A stretch of 19,625 bases of DNA, taken from NCBI GenBank assembly GCA_937898445.1, contig CALEJY010000271.1:1-19625 (forward strand). The letters are read 5' to 3'. The position numbers and the translations under genes were made by a program. Each line of letters begins with the position of its first letter. Positions within the stretch are counted from its first letter, which is position 1. Under the pieces are notes generated by a model. The model had not been told where the DNA came from and did not search any database. It saw only the letters and a list, made by a program, of their open reading frames with translations. Source of the DNA: an uncultured Candidatus Melainabacteria bacterium. Lineage in GTDB: Bacteria; Cyanobacteriota; Vampirovibrionia; Gastranaerophilales; Gastranaerophilaceae. This document shows, one piece after another, positions 1 through 5,429 of this stretch.

Positions 1-534
1 TTCTTTCACAAATTTTTCACGTTGTTGTTGTTTTTCTTCATCTGGAAATTTTTGCCTTGCTTCTATTTCAAATTTCCGTTTTAGCTCTGCTTTTAATGTT
101 TCTACTGTAAATTTAAACCAATGCCTAAATGGGTGAAACACAAACTTATCTAATTCATCTGACATACGGTCTTTGCCCGCACCTGATGGCATAAAATTTA
201 TTGCATAGTAATTACAGTAACCAGTACTACCATTTTCAACATATTTTATTCGTTTAAACGCTAATACTTGTGCGGTCTTTGCTAAGACAGTATTGATTAT
301 TGCATTCATTGGTCTTTCAGGATGAAATGCTCTCATTGTTTGCACCGCTTGTGCTAATAGTTTAGGCATGTGCAAATCGCTAATCTTACAAGTAACTTTA
401 TCTGACGCTTGAGTTCTTTGGTACAAGTCTGTTAACGTAGGATTCATTTCAATTCTCTGCACTGGAGTAATTGTTTTTTGCACTATTTCTCCAATTTCAT
501 CAAAAGGAGTGTTTAATGGGACTTTTTTCATCAT
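1..534 (-). CDS. DUF3987-like P-loop replication protein, N-terminal part (runs off left edge)
   Basis: An open frame of 178 codons starts at the ATG at 534-532 and continues past position 1, so only the N-terminal part is visible. Residues around 97-104 read MPSGAGKD, a Walker A-like loop, preceded by a hydrophobic strand (YYAINF). The pattern of an N-terminal helical region, then a strand, then PSGAGKDR resembles DUF3987 primase/helicase-type proteins of prophages and integrative elements; the match is from memory of the family, not a search. After the loop the chain becomes highly charged and Gln-rich. Its ATG overlaps the stop of the upstream HTH gene (TAATG), so the two are probably translationally coupled. 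It likely serves replication of the mobile element. The exact family is moderately certain, the reading frame is very certain. Confidence 0.6.
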   Translation of the reverse strand, partial: MMKKVPLNTPFDEIGEIVQKTITPVQRIEMNPTLTDLYQRTQASDKVTCKISDLHMPKLLAQAVQTMRAFHPERPMNAIINTVLAKTAQVLAFKRIKYVENGSTGYCNYYAINFMPSGAGKDRMSDELDKFVFHPFRHWFKFTVETLKAELKRKFEIEARQKFPDEEKQQQREKFVKE

Positions 535-776
535 TATTCACCTACCTTTCTAATTTTGTTTGAGTTTTCTGCTTCTGTGCTTGTATGTGCTTCGCCATTG
601 TTTAGGTATTCTACCAAGTTGTCAAAGTTTACAAGATATTTTTTGCCTAGTTTGATAAATTTTATTTTGTTTTCAAGCACTAGACGGCGAACAGCATATT
701 TTGCAAGACCAGATAATTCTGCGCATTCTTTTATTGTTGCCATTTTAGGCAACTCAATTTTCCCATTCATGGGCAT
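534..776 (-). CDS. excisionase-like HTH_17 DNA-binding protein
   Basis: An 80-residue protein with one winged-helix/MerR-like HTH domain (about residues 12-60). The segment ATIKECAELSGLAKYAVRRL followed by GKKYLVNFDNLVEYLNNG is the typical HTH_17 'excisionase family' layout: a helix-turn-helix, then a basic wing, then a final helix ending YLNN. Such proteins act as excisionases or as activators of replication modules in integrative elements and satellites. Two in-frame ATGs (776 and 770) follow an AAAGGA ribosome site; the second has the better spacing, so the protein may be 78 residues. It is the first gene of a minus-strand unit with the P-loop gene, downstream of a strong promoter (849-877). 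Whether it excises, regulates, or both is not decided by sequence. Confidence 0.75.
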   Translation of the reverse strand: MPMNGKIELPKMATIKECAELSGLAKYAVRRLVLENKIKFIKLGKKYLVNFDNLVEYLNNGEAHTSTEAENSNKIRKVGE

Positions 777-797
777 TTTCCTTTCTCTACTCGATTA

Positions 798-826
798 TGA
801 AAACGCCCTGTACATAAGCGTTTTCA
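798..826. promoter_or_regulatory. perfect inverted repeat, candidate operator
   Basis: TGAAAACGC (798-806) and GCGTTTTCA (818-826) form a perfect 9-bp inverted repeat with an 11-base spacer that itself contains the palindrome TGTACA (809-814). It lies in the predicted leader of the minus-strand HTH/replication unit, 15-45 bases after the expected start site. It shares the ACGC/GCGT core with the repeat at 1512-1536, so one regulator may bind both. It could instead act as an RNA hairpin. Confidence 0.45.
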
Positions 827-848
827 AGTAATAACTATTTACAATGTT

Positions 849-877
849 ATAATAGTCTGACATATAACCAATGTCAA
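849..877 (-). promoter_or_regulatory. sigma70-type promoter for HTH/replication unit
   Basis: Read on the minus strand there is a perfect -35 TTGACA (877-872), a 17-base spacer and a -10 TATTAT (854-849), five of six bases of consensus. It points at the HTH_17 gene about 70 bases downstream. Confidence 0.65.
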
Positions 878-1004
878 CACCGTCAAATCTTGTGTAGAGT
901 GTGTTTTAGCTATTTACGAAACTCGTTAAAGACAAACTATTCAGGAATGCGATTGATTGATTCAAAAAAATGCGATAAAATTATAATTATAAAAAAATCA
1001 GTTT

Positions 1005-1033
1005 AGTTTACCTCAAAATGTACACATAGTCAA
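1005..1033 (-). promoter_or_regulatory. weaker second promoter candidate
   Basis: On the minus strand, TTGACT (1033-1028), a 17-base spacer and TAAACT (1010-1005). The -35 is good, the -10 is poor. It would give a longer leader for the same minus-strand unit. In AT-rich DNA such matches arise by chance. Confidence 0.25.
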
Positions 1034-1112
1034 GATTTACAGAATATGTAAAGAAGTGTAACAATTTTATTAAATATATAACAAAAAGACTTATTTGAGC
1101 AAATACATTAAA

Positions 1113-1436
1113 TTATTTCAACGACTTATAAATGCGGTACATGGTTTCAATATTCACCTTTTCATCACGGATAGCTGTAATAAGTTCTTCTTTTAAAACT
1201 TCTTTTTCTTGCAGATAGCCAAAATTAAATAAATCTTCAATTCCAATATCGAGAGCAGTTAATAACTTGGCAAGATGGTTAGCCGTAATAAAAGTTTGTC
1301 CTCTTTCAAGTTTGCTAAGTGTTCTCTGTCCAAAACCAACCATTTCAGAAAGTTTGTCTTGTGTAAGCTTTCTTTCAGTTCGTAATTCTTTGATACGCTT
1401 TCCTAAAAGTCCTTTTATGTCTAAGTTGTTTTCCAT
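1113..1436 (-). CDS. XRE-family HTH repressor
   Basis: A 107-residue protein with an N-terminal Cro/CI-type helix-turn-helix (about residues 11-67): LGKRIKELRTERKLTQDKLS, then GFGQRTLSKLERGQTFITAN, then LAKLLTALDIGIEDLF, the full XRE pattern. The short C-terminal tail (about 68-107) is charged and helical, perhaps for dimerisation; there is no peptidase domain, so it is not a LexA-like self-cleaving repressor. The start is supported by GAGGG 7 bases upstream. It is transcribed divergently from the uracil-DNA glycosylase operon, and the 165-base gap holds a perfect inverted repeat over the predicted operon promoter. It is therefore probably the element's repressor of that operon, and perhaps of itself. 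Confidence 0.85.
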   Translation of the reverse strand: MENNLDIKGLLGKRIKELRTERKLTQDKLSEMVGFGQRTLSKLERGQTFITANHLAKLLTALDIGIEDLFNFGYLQEKEVLKEELITAIRDEKVNIETMYRIYKSLK

Positions 1437-1507
1437 TACTGCCCTCGTTCCTTTAATAATAAGTGATTCATAGCTTACTTTACAGACTATCTATGGACAT
1501 AATTAGC

Positions 1508-1536
1508 TTGCATTTTACGCTTTTTATGCGTAAAAT
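1508..1536 (+). promoter_or_regulatory. operon promoter overlapped by perfect inverted-repeat operator
   Basis: TTGCAT (1508-1513), a 17-base spacer and TAAAAT (1531-1536) form a plausible plus-strand promoter with a weak -35 and a good -10. The inverted repeat ATTTTACGC (1512-1520) / GCGTAAAAT (1528-1536), perfect over 9 bp with a 7-base spacer, sits almost exactly between and over the two boxes. A protein bound here would block RNA polymerase. The adjacent XRE protein is the obvious candidate. Transcription would begin near 1543, about 58 bases before the glycosylase ATG. Confidence 0.55.
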
Positions 1537-1600
1537 ACTCTCATTAAGTGTTACTTATGTTCAAATATTGCCTCTTAGTTCTACTGGCAGAAAGGAAATT

Positions 1601-2335
1601 ATGGAAGCTCTAAAAGAAATCTTGATTAAAAATGAATGGCTTACGAAGCAAGAAGTTGAAGAAATTTTTACACCTGACGTTGTGAAGTGTATTGATGAAT
1701 GCACTAGACCAAGACAAGATGAAATTTTCAATGCCTTTGATGGCTTAAAGCCACAAGATGTCAAAGTATTGATTATAGGACAAGACCCTTACCCTGATGA
1801 AGCAAAGGCACATGGGCTTGCTTTTTCTTATAGAGATGGTTCTATTCCTGCTGATGATTCTTTAAGAAATATTTTTCATAAGATTAAAGACGATTTGGGC
1901 ATAGATAATACTCGTACAAATTTGTCAGCTTGGAAAGAGCAAGGTGTTTTATTGCTAAACAGGGCATTAACATTTGCCACTAATAACCAGGATTTCCATA
2001 TAAAAGCTTGGCATGATTTTATAAATCAAGTAATTTCTAAACTTCTTAAAGTTAAGACAGAGAATAAGCAACCTCTAGTAATTATGTTATGGGGAAGAAA
2101 AGCTAATGAGATAAAAACACTTGCGTATAAGAGAAAAGAACAAGAATTAGTGTTTAATCAACAATATCCATTGATTAAGATTTTGCGTTCTTCTCATCCA
2201 TCCAACAATTATCAAGCTTGTACAAAAGCTATCTACAATGGTGAAATTCCTGCATTCAACGATACAAACTACAAACCTTTCAAAGAATGTAATGAGTTTT
2301 TAAAAGCTAAAGGTATTAACGAAATTAGGTGGTAA
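1601..2335 (+). CDS. family-1 uracil-DNA glycosylase, mobile-element type
   Basis: A 244-residue Ung-family enzyme that removes uracil from DNA. The water-activating motif GQDPYP is at 60-65 (catalytic Asp62, thymine-excluding Tyr64), followed by AHGLAFS at 70-76. LLLNRALTF (117-125) carries the uracil-binding Asn120, and SSHPS (197-201) carries the catalytic His199. It differs from housekeeping Ung: GQDPYP replaces GQDPYHG, and HPSNNY replaces the usual HPSPLS leucine loop. The ATG at 1601 is chosen for AAAGGA 5 bases upstream; an open frame back to 1463 would include the promoter and operator. It opens a five-gene operon with 4-18 base gaps, divergent from the XRE gene. It could repair the element's DNA or attack uracil-containing foreign DNA; the second is speculation. 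Confidence 0.88.
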   Translation: MEALKEILIKNEWLTKQEVEEIFTPDVVKCIDECTRPRQDEIFNAFDGLKPQDVKVLIIGQDPYPDEAKAHGLAFSYRDGSIPADDSLRNIFHKIKDDLGIDNTRTNLSAWKEQGVLLLNRALTFATNNQDFHIKAWHDFINQVISKLLKVKTENKQPLVIMLWGRKANEIKTLAYKRKEQELVFNQQYPLIKILRSSHPSNNYQACTKAIYNGEIPAFNDTNYKPFKECNEFLKAKGINEIRW

Positions 2336-2353
2336 CAGCACATAGGAGAAAAA

Positions 2354-2773
2354 ATGAAAAAATTTTTACTAGCAATTTTATTTTTTACAGTGGCAATCAT
2401 TTCCAATTTAGGTAATTTTACATTTGCAGAAAACTTTACATATAAAGTATACAATCCAAAAGAGAACAAATCATATACTGTTGAACTTGGAACAATTAGA
2501 CTAACCGAAACAGGTTATATTTGGTGCTTTTATTTAAAGGGTGGAATTCCTTATGCTATTGTTAGCTTGAATACAGATAAAAAGAATGATTTAGTAGGAG
2601 GGAAATGCACTGATTTTAAAGCTTTTCAAAAGTTCCTAGAACAAGGAAATGTTGATTTATCCCAACATGAATTTGGTTGGCGAGAATATAGTGCAGGAAC
2701 TTTCTATAGAGAAATGGAAGAAATTAAAGCTGAACGAGCCGTTCAGGGGTTTCATGAGTACAACGGGAATTAA
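2354..2773 (+). CDS. small secreted protein, unrecognised (operon gene 2)
   Basis: A 139-residue protein of no family I recognise. It begins MKK followed by a hydrophobic stretch and a likely signal peptidase I site after FTFA at residue 25, so the mature part (about 114 residues) should be exported. The mature region starts with beta-type sequence (YKVYNPKENKSYTVELGTIR), contains two cysteines (about residues 58 and 84) that might form a disulfide, and ends in a charged helical segment. There is no lipobox. AGGAG sits just before the ATG, and it follows the glycosylase stop by 18 bases, so it is co-transcribed. Its function is unknown; the context suggests an envelope role shared with the next three genes. 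Confidence 0.75.
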   Translation: MKKFLLAILFFTVAIISNLGNFTFAENFTYKVYNPKENKSYTVELGTIRLTETGYIWCFYLKGGIPYAIVSLNTDKKNDLVGGKCTDFKAFQKFLEQGNVDLSQHEFGWREYSAGTFYREMEEIKAERAVQGFHEYNGN

Positions 2774-2788
2774 GGATAATATTCAACC

Positions 2789-3232
2789 ATGAAGAAGATT
2801 TTATTTATATGTTTAATCTGTGTTTTTTCATTTAGTCAAGTTTTGGCTGATGAAATTCCAAACATAAAAGAAACGTTCATTAACACTAAAAATATTAAGG
2901 TGTTTGAAATAACATATCCAATAAGAAATAATGCTCTTGTAACTATTTTGCAACCTTGTCCTGACAATTCCGGAGATTTTATGTTTACTGTATGTAATAA
3001 AAAATCTCGCTGTTATCAAACATCAATGTTAAATAATGAGATACGTTATATTGGACTATTTTTGGAAGATTATGGCGAAGATTTATTGTCAAATCTAAAT
3101 AAGGATATAAAACAAGATGGTTGGGAAGAAGAACAGAATGATTTTCGTACTCTATATACAGACTACATGAACTACTATGACAAAGCTTTCGGAACTTTAA
3201 AATCACTTAAAGAAACAAAAATTAAAAAATAA
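2789..3232 (+). CDS. small secreted cysteine-containing protein, unrecognised (operon gene 3)
   Basis: A 147-residue protein with a clear signal peptide (MKKILFICLICVFSFSQVLA) and predicted cleavage at ALA-DE near residue 20 or 21. The mature part has three cysteines close together (in QPCPDNSG, TVCNKK and SRCYQT), likely for disulfide bonding or metal, and a C-terminal acidic then lysine-rich helical tail. The ribosome site AAGGATAA overlaps the stop codon of the previous gene, leaving a 15-base gap. I do not recognise a family. Two exported proteins in succession inside a mobile element operon suggest a jointly acting periplasmic or surface module. Confidence 0.72.
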   Translation: MKKILFICLICVFSFSQVLADEIPNIKETFINTKNIKVFEITYPIRNNALVTILQPCPDNSGDFMFTVCNKKSRCYQTSMLNNEIRYIGLFLEDYGEDLLSNLNKDIKQDGWEEEQNDFRTLYTDYMNYYDKAFGTLKSLKETKIKK

Positions 3233-3242
3233 AGGAACGTAC

Positions 3243-3950
3243 ATGTTTAATAGCTATGACCCAATGAAACTTGTAAAAGAAATATATAAAGTTAATAAAA
3301 AAGTTTCCGTACAAACTGAGAAACCTTATGAAGAAGATTTGTCAGAGCAGGTTGAAGAAATTGAGCCTGTTTTGAATAAAGAAAAATCTTCTAATAAACA
3401 TAAGAAAAAACCAAAAAGGAAATTGAAACGTAAAATATTTGCTTTTTTATTTATAGTTTTAATAATATGTTGTACTGCTATTTTTATTGCATACCGTGAA
3501 ATTTGTGCTATGCCTTTCGAAAGAGACGATTATTTAGCAGATACTCATGTTTTTGTAAAAGCAACTTATAATACCAAATATCATGTTGCGAAAATAAATT
3601 TGACTATTGATGAAGTTATTGAAAAATGGCAAGTTACATTTTCTGATGGTAGTATTAGCGAAATTAAACTAATTTGTGAAACCGATGATGAAACTGTCAA
3701 AAAAGAGTTCTCGTTTAAAAATATTCCATTAGTAGAGGGAGAAACTATTAATACAAGCACTTCTTTAGACAATATCAGTCTAAACGATTTTGTGCTGATA
3801 AAAGAGTTACTATCAGGGAAAGTACAAATGTCATACCCTCCGCTAATTAATCTTGATAGTATAGAAAGAGAAAAGCTAAAAAAATATTACGAAAGTGGTT
3901 CTTGGCTTATGGGATTAATGTGGGCAAATGCTCTGATGGGAGGATATTAA
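3243..3950 (+). CDS. single-pass membrane protein with large external domain (operon gene 4)
   Basis: A 235-residue protein with three parts: an acidic, disordered-looking N-terminus (1-48), a strongly basic stretch (49-64, many Lys/Arg), and one transmembrane helix (about 65-84), followed by a roughly 150-residue domain. The basic stretch before the helix predicts an N-in, C-out topology, so the C-terminal domain would face the periplasm with the two secreted proteins encoded upstream. The C-terminal domain looks mixed alpha/beta, with no catalytic motif I can name. AAAGGAACGTAC precedes the ATG and the gap from the previous gene is 10 bases. Family not recognised; it may resemble anchored assembly or sensor proteins, but nothing specific supports that. 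Confidence 0.75.
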   Translation: MFNSYDPMKLVKEIYKVNKKVSVQTEKPYEEDLSEQVEEIEPVLNKEKSSNKHKKKPKRKLKRKIFAFLFIVLIICCTAIFIAYREICAMPFERDDYLADTHVFVKATYNTKYHVAKINLTIDEVIEKWQVTFSDGSISEIKLICETDDETVKKEFSFKNIPLVEGETINTSTSLDNISLNDFVLIKELLSGKVQMSYPPLINLDSIEREKLKKYYESGSWLMGLMWANALMGGY

Positions 3951-3954
3951 CATT

Positions 3955-4224
3955 ATGGGGATTTTAAGTTACATTGTTATTGCTATTTTCTTAATAGTAA
4001 CAATTTCGTATTGGATAATTCTAGAAAGTTTTTGGAGTGGATTAGGAATAGGCATACTTGTTATATTCCTGCTATGGATTGCTTTCTTACCTCTTTGGAT
4101 TGCAAGAGTCAAGAAACATCCACATAGTTTAGCAATATTTCTCATTAACTTTCTACTTGGTTGGACTTTATTATTTTGGCTGATAGCACTTATTTGGGCT
4201 TTTGTTGGGAAAGAGGATAAATAG
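3955..4224 (+). CDS. superinfection-immunity-like membrane protein (operon gene 5)
   Basis: An 89-residue, three-helix membrane protein (about residues 4-24, 31-50 and 59-83). The last helix, preceded by ARVKKHPHSLA and reading FLINFLLGWTLLFWLIALIW, closely fits the superinfection immunity family (Imm_superinfect, related to T4 Imm), whose hallmark is an NxxLGWTxxGWxxALxWA-type helix. T4 Imm blocks DNA entry by a second phage; many bacterial members are of unknown role and are just small membrane proteins. The ATG lies 4 bases after the previous stop, with GGAGG inside the preceding gene, so translation is probably coupled. Here it closes an operon in a mobile element, which fits exclusion of competing phages. 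Family assignment is good, function in this host is inferred. Confidence 0.75.
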   Translation: MGILSYIVIAIFLIVTISYWIILESFWSGLGIGILVIFLLWIAFLPLWIARVKKHPHSLAIFLINFLLGWTLLFWLIALIWAFVGKEDK

Positions 4225-4435
4225 GTCTTTGCCTATACAGATAAAATTTTTCTGTCCCTCTTTCTAAAATCAAGAATTTGTTCAGCTTGTTAGAAGAATA
4301 AATTAATTTGAATTCCTTTTTATCATCCTCAACCTGTTCAAATAGTGTTAAAAGATTTTTTACAGATTGGAATACTTTGTACAAGTTGAGAGTTTTCGTA
4401 TTCTCAATAAGATATTTCTTCAATATCTGTAACAC
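4190..4435 (-). CDS. doubtful small ORF at the end of a minus-strand cluster
   Basis: A possible 81-residue product rich in Lys, Leu and Asn, with no recognised domain and no membrane helix. It would start at a GTG inside the end of the LuxR-type gene (32-base overlap) with only a weak AAAGG close upstream, and its end overlaps the last 35 bases of the plus-strand membrane gene. It is the only candidate for the 180 bases between those genes. The overlap on both sides and the lack of a clear ribosome site make it uncertain; it may be chance open frame in AT-rich DNA. Confidence 0.3.
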   Translation of the reverse strand: MLQILKKYLIENTKTLNLYKVFQSVKNLLTLFEQVEDDKKEFKLIYSSNKLNKFLILERGTEKFYLYRQRPIYPLSQQKPK

Positions 4436-4622
4436 TAACCTTTTCTAAATCTGCTTTATTTACTAACTCCTGCCTATCCGCAACTCCATACTTTTGACAA
4501 AGGGAATCAATTCTCGGGTCGCAGGTTCGTATTGGCTTAGATAAATTTTTATTAATTTCTGCAAATGTTAGATTATTTTTCAAACCCTGCAATATGATTA
4601 GTTCTTCTTTTGTTAAATACAT
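4404..4622 (-). CDS. solo LuxR/GerE-type HTH protein
   Basis: A 72-residue protein that is almost entirely one LuxR-type HTH domain: it begins MYLTKEELIILQGLKNNLTF, and continues AEINKNLSKPIRTCDPRI and KYGVADRQELVNKA, matching the family order LTxRExxVLxLLxxGxTxxEIAxxL ... VxxHxxxIxxKLGVxxRxxxV. It has no receiver or ligand domain, so it may be constitutive or depend on a partner. The ATG at 4622 is chosen because GGAG lies 5 bases upstream; an open frame from a TTG at 4649 lacks a site. The helix 3 region is diverged from classic LuxR. It follows the membrane-anchored gene by 23 bases, so the two form an operon. Confidence 0.6.
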   Translation of the reverse strand: MYLTKEELIILQGLKNNLTFAEINKNLSKPIRTCDPRIDSLCQKYGVADRQELVNKADLEKVSVTDIEEISY

Positions 4623-4645
4623 TTTATCTCCAATTATTTCCTTTC

Positions 4646-5050
4646 TCAATTACATCTAATAATGTCATAACCCATATTTATAGCTTTTTGCTTAGCTTCG
4701 GCTCTGTTGTGAGCTTCCACAACTATTTCTTCCTGTCTTGCATATTTGCTACCTCTAACACGAACCAACATTTTGTATTCATAAGTGTCTTTGTGGTGAT
4801 ATTCAGGCGGTTTGTCGTGGGAAATGAAACTTGTATCAAATTTTGGACTGCTATAATCCTCGTTATTTTGAGCAGGTGAAGAATTTGCCCACATATCATT
4901 TTCATTATTGTAGTAATCTTCTTCGTACCCATCATCATAATCGTCATAATAATCGTTATCAGTATTATAACTTCCTATCCGACCTCTGATTTCATTCATA
5001 AAACCATTTACAAAAATGTAGATTACTAACGCAATTCCTAGCCATTTCAT
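4646..5050 (-). CDS. membrane-anchored protein with acidic tyrosine-rich linker
   Basis: A 134-residue protein with three parts: a short N-terminal membrane anchor (about residues 3-18), a long linker very rich in Asp, Glu, Tyr and Asn (about 24-75), and a compact basic C-terminal domain (about 90-134) reading YEYKMLVRVRG ... EIVVEAHNRAEAKQKA ... MGYDIIRC. The C-terminal part looks like a small alpha/beta fold (two strands, one helix, one strand) of the kind seen in phage-encoded domains of unknown function; I cannot name it. GGA lies before the ATG (AAAGGAACAAACTT) and the leader contains an 8-bp inverted repeat. It heads the minus-strand cluster next to the tRNA end of the element. Confidence 0.65.
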   Translation of the reverse strand: MKWLGIALVIYIFVNGFMNEIRGRIGSYNTDNDYYDDYDDGYEEDYYNNENDMWANSSPAQNNEDYSSPKFDTSFISHDKPPEYHHKDTYEYKMLVRVRGSKYARQEEIVVEAHNRAEAKQKAINMGYDIIRCN

Positions 5051-5084
5051 AAGTTTGTTCCTTTCTTTGTTTATTCACAAACTT
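5051..5084. promoter_or_regulatory. inverted repeat around ribosome site, next to a -10 box
   Basis: AAGTTTGT (5051-5058) and ACAAACTT (5077-5084) form a perfect 8-bp inverted repeat enclosing the AAAGGA ribosome site of the minus-strand gene ending at 5050. A TATAAT (minus, 5090-5085) lies immediately upstream without a good -35. The repeat could be an operator or an RNA hairpin that affects translation. Confidence 0.35.
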
Positions 5085-5186
5085 ATTATAAATTGCTTTT
5101 CAAAAAAACGCTTCCAAATTCATCGTTTCGGTATCTATCAGGATATTTAAGCGCTATAATCTTCCCCAAAGCCAACAAATAGTTTG

Positions 5187-5259
5187 AGATTTACCACAAT
5201 TACCACAAATGATATCTCTAAAATCTATGTATTACTTTGGATTAACCAGATTTACCGCA
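5187..5259 (+). repeat. clustered TTACCRCA motifs, candidate recombinase arm sites
   Basis: AGATTTACCACA (5187-5198) recurs as AGATTTACCGCA (5248-5259), and TTACCACA is repeated again at 5201-5208, exactly 10 bases after the first copy. Same-orientation copies with helical-turn spacing near a tRNA 3' end resemble arm-type sites of tyrosine recombinases, but chance is possible. Confidence 0.35.
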
Positions 5260-5328
5260 GAAACCGATATAGAATATTGTATTCGGGCTAAATGCTAAAA
5301 TGCTCTAAAATCAACAAAATTTTTCACC

Positions 5329-5359
5329 AGTCCCTTTTTAGTCCCTTTTGGGACTAAAA
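5329..5359. repeat. tandem direct plus inverted AGTCCC repeat
   Basis: AGTCCCTTTT occurs at 5329-5338 and 5340-5349. The second copy also pairs with a downstream copy: TTTTAGTCCC (5336-5345) and GGGACTAAAA (5350-5359) make a perfect 10-bp hairpin with a TTTT loop. It could terminate transcription in either direction or be part of an attachment region. Confidence 0.45.
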
Positions 5360-5399
5360 TGAGCTGTTTTTGAAAAATTCGAAATCCTAAAAACGCACT

Positions 5400-5424
5400 A
5401 AAAAAGAGCCTTTTCAGGCTCTTT
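5400..5424 (-). terminator. intrinsic terminator of tRNA-Ser
   Basis: AAAGAGCC (5403-5410), loop of 6, GGCTCTTT (5417-5424). Read on the minus strand the stem is followed by a run of T, six bases after the encoded CCA of the tRNA. Confidence 0.75.
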
Positions 5425-5429
5425 CTAAA

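Larger units (their letters stand above)
777..1112. other. gene-free control region between repressor and replication unit
   Basis: No credible gene is seen here. The stretch holds two minus-strand promoter candidates (849-877 and 1005-1033), a perfect 9-bp inverted repeat (798-826), a 6-bp inverted repeat TTTACA-5-TGTAAA (1036-1052), and a direct repeat AATGCGAT (946-953 and 969-976). It is very AT-rich. It looks like a regulatory region for the minus-strand HTH/replication unit, possibly also an origin, though no iteron array is evident. Confidence 0.5.
5085..5429. other. gene-free region between element and tRNA-Ser, repeat-rich
   Basis: No gene is supported here. It contains repeated TTACC(A/G)CA motifs (5187-5259), a direct plus inverted AGTCCC repeat (5329-5359) and the tRNA terminator (5400-5424). 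This is where an attachment site for an element integrated at the 3' end of the tRNA would be expected. The left copy of any duplicated core would be outside the window, so the boundary cannot be fixed. Confidence 0.45.

Noticed and set aside
969..1000. Possible origin with AATGCGAT iterons
   Set aside because: Only two copies at 946 and 969; too few for an iteron origin claim despite high AT content.
1463..1600. N-terminal extension of the uracil-DNA glycosylase frame
   Set aside because: The extension runs through the predicted promoter and operator, has no ribosome site, and is not family-like; the ATG at 1601 has AAAGGA in place.
4610..4879. Plus-strand 89-codon hydrophobic ORF
   Set aside because: Antisense to the acidic membrane-anchored gene and the start of the LuxR-type gene; no ribosome site. 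Antisense of acidic/Tyr-rich sequence tends to look hydrophobic.
5187..5259. Possible CRISPR array from the repeated ATTTACCACA motif
   Set aside because: Repeats are only 8-12 bases, irregularly spaced at 10 and about 50 bases, and no cas genes are present.
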